Shown piece after piece: positions 60,659 to 64,000 of a stretch of 64,000 bases of DNA; within the stretch, counting starts at the first letter, position 1, and each line of letters opens with the position of its first letter. The stretch lies in NCBI GenBank assembly GCA_021234155.1, contig JAJEKV010000050.1:10300495-10364494 (forward strand). The letters run 5' to 3'. The position numbers and the translations under genes were made by a program. The notes under the pieces were generated by a model that ran no database searches, was not told where the DNA came from, and saw only the letters and a list, made by a program, of their open reading frames with translations. The DNA is from Isoetes taiwanensis. Its lineage: Eukaryota > Streptophyta > Lycopodiopsida > Isoetales > Isoetaceae.

Positions 60659-60813
60659 AGCTCCTATTATTTGGAACTCATCCAATAATGCAAGGAATAG
60701 CATCAAGTTATTTGGAACGCATCCAATAATGCAAGGAATAGCATCAAGTTCAAGGCGTTAAAAGCCGTTTATAAGTCATACTATGTTGTTGGGTTCACAT
60801 TATGTTATGCTTT

Positions 60814-60925
60814 GGTTGGAGTAGCTCACATTGGAAGTCATGTGGCTTTTGGATCCTCGGTTGGTTAGAACAAACATTTGGTTGTTAACCTACAAGGTCT
60901 AGGTTCAAGCCCTCCCTCTAGCGAT
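60814..60925 (+). pseudogene. tRNA-Asn pseudogene broken by spacer sequence
   Basis: The D arm (gttggagtagctcac) is followed by about 40 bp of spacer-like DNA before gttgttaacctacaagg and a nearly intact T arm. Confidence 0.75.
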
Positions 60926-61268
60926 TCTTACTAGTTAGAAGACATCACATAATGCAAAGGATAGAAGTTATTTAATTTAAATAGTCGTTGCACCAAACCT
61001 ACCTCTAGTGAGCTCTTATTACTTAGAAGCCATACCATCATTAAATAGAAGTTATTTAATTTAAACAATATATTGGCAAAACATATTGAAGTCATATTCT
61101 GTTTTGGATCCTACTATTTGAAAGGTATCCTATCATCCAAAGGATAGCATCAAGTTGCATAAGTTATTAAATTTAAACATTTTGTGCACTCAAGATTTAA
61201 AAGCACACCATAACTCATAATGTGTTTTGGCTAGAGTAGCTCTGCTAGTTCAATTATGTTATGCTTTG

Positions 61269-61342
61269 GCTGGAGTAGCTCAGTTGGTTAGAGCGTGGTC
61301 ACATTAACCACAAGGTCGGAGGTTCAATCCCTCCCTCTAGCG
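61269..61342 (+). pseudogene. tRNA-Asn pseudogene with ruined anticodon stem
   Basis: Acceptor, D and T arms match the consensus, but the anticodon arm reads TGGTC ACATTAA CCACA, so the stem cannot pair and the anticodon is lost. Confidence 0.8.
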
Positions 61343-61460
61343 AGCTCCTATTATTTAGAACGCATCCAATAATGCAAAGAATAACATCAAGTTCAAGACG
61401 TTAAAGCACGTTATAAGTCATACTATGTTTTTGGCGCAGTTGGTTCAATTATGTTATGCT

Positions 61461-61531
61461 TTAGTAGCTTAGTTGGTTAGAGAGTGGGGCTGTTAACCAC
61501 AAGGTCGGAGGATCAAGCCCTCCCTCTAGCG
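61461..61531 (+). pseudogene. tRNA-Asn pseudogene lacking the acceptor 5' strand
   Basis: Starts tttagtagcttagttgg in place of gctggagtagctc, with GAGTGGGG before the loop and GGATCAAGC in the T arm. The same decayed type recurs at 63140 and, truncated, at 59812. Confidence 0.8.
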
Positions 61532-61956
61532 ATCTTTTATGAGTTAGAAGACATCACATAATGCAAAGGATAGCAGTTATGTAATTTAAGAGAGCTCTTA
61601 TTACTTAGAAGCCATACCATCATTACGATAGAAGTTATTTAATTTAAACAATATATTGGCACACATAATCTAGAGAAAAATATTGGAAGTCAGCTCTTAT
61701 TACTTAGAAGGCATAGCATCATTACGATAGAAGTTATTTAATTTAAACAATATATTGGCACACATAATCTAGAGAAAAACATTGGAAGTCATACTCTGTT
61801 TTGGATCCTACGATTTGAAAAGTATCCTATCATCCAAAGGATAGCATGAAGTTGCGAAATTTAAACATTTTGTGCACTCAAGATTTAAAAGCACACCATA
61901 ACTCATAATGTGTTTTGGCTAGAGTAGCTCTGCTGGTTCAATTATGTTATGCTTCG

Positions 61957-61973
61957 GCTGGAGTAGCTTAGTT

Positions 61974-62006
<33 letters not shown>

Positions 62007-62030
62007 GAGGTTCAAGCCCTCCCTCTAGCG
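61957..62030 (+). tRNA. tRNA-Asn(GTT), copy 13
   Basis: Differs from the consensus at one D-stem base (GCTT against GAGC), which still pairs as U-G. The rest is intact. Confidence 0.88.
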
Positions 62031-62236
62031 AGCTCCTATTATTTGGAACGCATCCAATAATGCAAGGAATAGCATCAAGTTATTTGGAACGCATCCAATA
62101 ATGCAAGGAATAATGAAGGAATAGCATCAAGTTATTTGGAACGCATCCAATAATGCAAGGAATAGCATCAAAGTTCAAGACGTTAAAGCACGTTATAAGT
62201 CATACTATGTTGTTGGTTCAGTTATGTTATGCTTTG

Positions 62237-62267
62237 GTTGGAGTAGCTCACTTGGTTAGAGCGTGTG
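62237..62267 (+). pseudogene. tRNA-Asn 5' half fused directly to the next copy
   Basis: gttggagtagctcacttgg continues to gcgtgtg and then runs straight into the 5' end of the tRNA at 62268, with no spacer. The same head-to-tail fusion recurs at 62495-62525. Confidence 0.85.
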
Positions 62268-62341
62268 GCTGGAGTAGCTTAGTTGGTTAGAGCGTGTGGC
62301 TGTTCACCACAAGGTCGGAGGTTCAAGCCCTCCCTCTAGCG
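62268..62341 (+). tRNA. tRNA-Asn(GTT), copy 14, variant loop
   Basis: Full cloverleaf. The anticodon loop is CTGTTCA, with C in place of the usual A at position 37, next to the anticodon. The D stem carries the same U-G pair as the copy at 61957. Confidence 0.75.
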
Positions 62342-62525
62342 AGCTCCTATTATTTGGAACACATCCAATAATGCAAGGAATAGCATCAAGTTATTTGGAA
62401 CGCATCCAATAATGCAAGGAATAGCATCAAGTTCAAGACGTTAAAGCACGTTATAAGTCATACTATGTTGTTGGTTCAGTTATGTTATGCTTTGGTTGGA
62501 GTAGCTCACTTGGTTAGAGCGTGTG

Positions 62526-62599
62526 GCTGGAGTAGCTCAGTTGGTTAGAGCGTTTGGCTGTTAACCACAAGGTCGGAGGTTCAAGCCCTCCCTCTAGCG
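62526..62599 (+). tRNA. tRNA-Asn(GTT), copy 15, one anticodon-stem mismatch
   Basis: CGTTTGG in place of CGTGTGG leaves one mismatched pair in the anticodon stem. All other parts are consensus. Confidence 0.75.
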
Positions 62600-62947
62600 A
62601 GCTCTTACTAGTTAGAAGACATCACATAATGCAAAGGATAGAAGTTATGTAATTTAAATAGTCGTTGCACCAAACCTACCTCTAGTGAGCTCTTATTACT
62701 TAGAAGCCATACCATCATTACGATAGAAGTTATTTAATTTAAACAATATATTGGCACAACATATTGGAAGTCATATTCTGTTTTGGATCCTACTATTTGA
62801 AAGGTATCCTATCATCCAAAGGATAGCATCAAGTTGCATAAGTTACGAAATTTAAACATTTTGTGCACTCAAGATTTAAAAGCACGCCATAACTCATAAT
62901 GTGTTTTGGCTAGAGTAACTCTGCTGGTTCAATTATGTTATGCTTTG

Positions 62948-62964
62948 GCTGGAGTAGCTCAGTT

Positions 62965-62997
<33 letters not shown>

Positions 62998-63021
62998 GAG
63001 GTTCAAGCCCTCCCTCTAGGG
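62948..63021 (+). tRNA. tRNA-Asn(GTT), copy 16, first acceptor pair lost
   Basis: Consensus except that the 3' end reads CTCTAGG, so G1 faces G72 instead of C72. Processing or charging could suffer. Confidence 0.75.
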
Positions 63022-63139
63022 AGCTCCTATTATTTAGAACGCATCCAATAATGCAAAGAATAACATCAAGTTCAAGACGTTAAAGCACGTTATAAGTCAT
63101 ACTATGTTTTTGGCGCAGTTAATTCAATTATGTCATGCT

Positions 63140-63210
63140 TTTGTAGCTTAGTTGGTTAGAGAGTGGGGCTGTTAACCACAAGGTCGGAGGATCAAGCCCT
63201 CCCTCTAGCG
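63140..63210 (+). pseudogene. tRNA-Asn pseudogene lacking the acceptor 5' strand
   Basis: Same decayed form as 61461-61531, with ttttgtagcttagttgg at the start. Confidence 0.8.
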
Positions 63211-63473
63211 ATCTTTTATGAGTTAGAAGACATCACATAATGCAAAGGATAGCAGTTATGTAATTTAAACAGTCATTGCACCAAACCTACCTCTAGAGAG
63301 CTCTTATTACTTAGAAGCCATACCATCATTACGATAGAAGTTATTTAATTTAAACAATATATTGGCACACATAATCTAGAGAAAAATATTGGAAGTCAGC
63401 TCTTATTACTTAGAAGCCATAGCATCATTACGATAGAAGTTATTTAATTTAAACAATATATTGGCACACATAA

Positions 63474-64000
63474 CACTACAAGAGAATGCCTGTTTTGCGT
63501 CAGAAAAATCGTCAGATGGTCTTCACAAAACAGACAACTGCCCAGACCCTACTGGCTGACGATTTACCTGACAAATTTTATCTGACGATGAAACGTCAAA
63601 AAAATCGTCAGAAAAATCGTCGAAAAAATCGTCAATTTTCTGACGATTGAGCGTCAGCGAAATCGTCAGGGTTCGTCAGAAAAAACGTCAAGAAAATCGT
63701 CAGAAAAATCGTCAGAAAAATGGTCAGAAAAATCGTCATGAAAATCGTCAAAAAAAAAGTAAAAGAAATCGTCAAAAAATCGTCATAACGATTTTCACCA
63801 AATTTGTCAGGTTATTCATCTATGTACATTTTGTCTAGATTTGCATTTTGTTTGGAGTTTTGGATTTTGAAATTTGTATTGATTTGCAATATGTCTGCAT
63901 TTTCAATTACAAAGCTTCTAATGCTGCTGAAGTTTAACATAAATTTAGGCTGCAAATTATGAAGAAACAAGCGCATATATTTAAATGCAATCACAAGTCA
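63474..64000 (+). mobile_element. left end of a third CACTA transposon (runs off the window)
   Basis: CACTACAAGAGAATGCC at 63474 is the standard plant CACTA terminus and differs from that of copies 1 and 2. A dense subterminal field of aaaatcgtcag/cgtcagaaa units follows to about 63790. The insertion splits the array module ggcacacataa|tctagagaaa, and the flanking TAA (63471-63473) is the expected 3-bp duplication. A 63-codon frame rich in Arg, Gln, Asn and Lys at 63647 is only the repeat read as protein. Confidence 0.9.

Larger units (their letters stand above)
57310..63473 (+). repeat. degenerate tandem array of tRNA-Asn genes with conserved spacers
   Basis: About 6.1 kb are built from a few spacer modules repeated in order: agaagccataccatcattacg, aacaatatattggcacac, gattcctac/ggatcctacgatttg, ccatccaaaggatagcatcaag, gcactcaagatttaaaagc, and ggctagagtagctctgctgg (a decayed tRNA 5' half). 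Each round is followed, 39-40 bp later, by a full tRNA-Asn. Unit lengths vary from about 200 to 850 bp through internal deletions and small duplications such as ttatttggaacgcatccaa. All copies lie on the plus strand. Confidence 0.93.

Noticed and set aside
57310-63473. CRISPR-like or satellite array
   Set aside because: The repeat units are hundreds of bases long, vary in length, and centre on a clear tRNA-Asn cloverleaf. Plant nuclear context also rules out CRISPR.
63647-63838. Arg/Gln/Lys-rich 63-codon frame
   Set aside because: It is the CACTA subterminal repeat (aaaatcgtcag) read as protein; the composition is fully explained by the repeat.

Overview
The window is nuclear DNA from a land plant with a large, repeat-rich genome. 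It has split genes with GT/AG introns, a chloroplast-targeted nuclear gene, plant CACTA (En/Spm) transposons, LTR and LINE retroelements, and cytosolic-type tRNA-Asn genes. A gymnosperm or another large-genome seed plant is plausible, but the sequence alone does not settle the species. Protein-coding density is very low: one gene looks intact and one is damaged.

Layout. 1-2447 is unassigned AT-rich DNA. 2453-32553 is a nest. A non-autonomous LTR retrotransposon (LTRs about 340 bp, about 2.4 kb of interior without gag or pol) has received two closely related CACTA transposons in the same orientation, 272 bp apart, both inside its 5' LTR. Copy 1 is 2518-14689 with target duplication ACA. Copy 2 is 14962-29818 and carries an extra 2.7 kb insertion. 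Each CACTA copy has a plus-strand TNPD-like transposase gene and a minus-strand TNPA-like gene. Between them lies a mosaic of apparently captured host-gene pieces: an LSI2-like silicon/arsenite efflux transporter exon and several pentatricopeptide-repeat (PPR) fragments. 32590-33400 is a LINE fragment.

34952-36757 is a complete six-exon gene for the photosystem I assembly factor Y3IP1 (Ycf3-interacting protein 1). 36758-49744 is mostly unassigned and includes an inverted-repeat element (43213-45610), a palindromic foldback element (47339-47489), short tandem duplications and homopolymers. 49745-53025 is an eleven-exon SBT2-type subtilase. Its catalytic Asp, His, Asn and Ser are all present, but the reading frame is broken at the prodomain/catalytic junction. 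54650-55620 looks like an LTR end followed by a tRNA-iMet-type primer-binding site, and 55800-57300 is a LINE 3' region on the minus strand.

57310-63473 is the most unusual region: a degenerate tandem array built around tRNA-Asn(GTT) genes. About ten copies are full length, several match one consensus exactly, and many are broken or half copies. The array is cut at 63474 by the left end of a third, different CACTA element (CACTACAAGA... with CGTCAG-rich subterminal repeats), which runs off the window.

Comparing the two CACTA copies also suggests that parts of the assembly carry systematic base errors at CAG/CTG (CHG) trinucleotides. Many apparent frameshifts in the transposon genes may therefore not be real.
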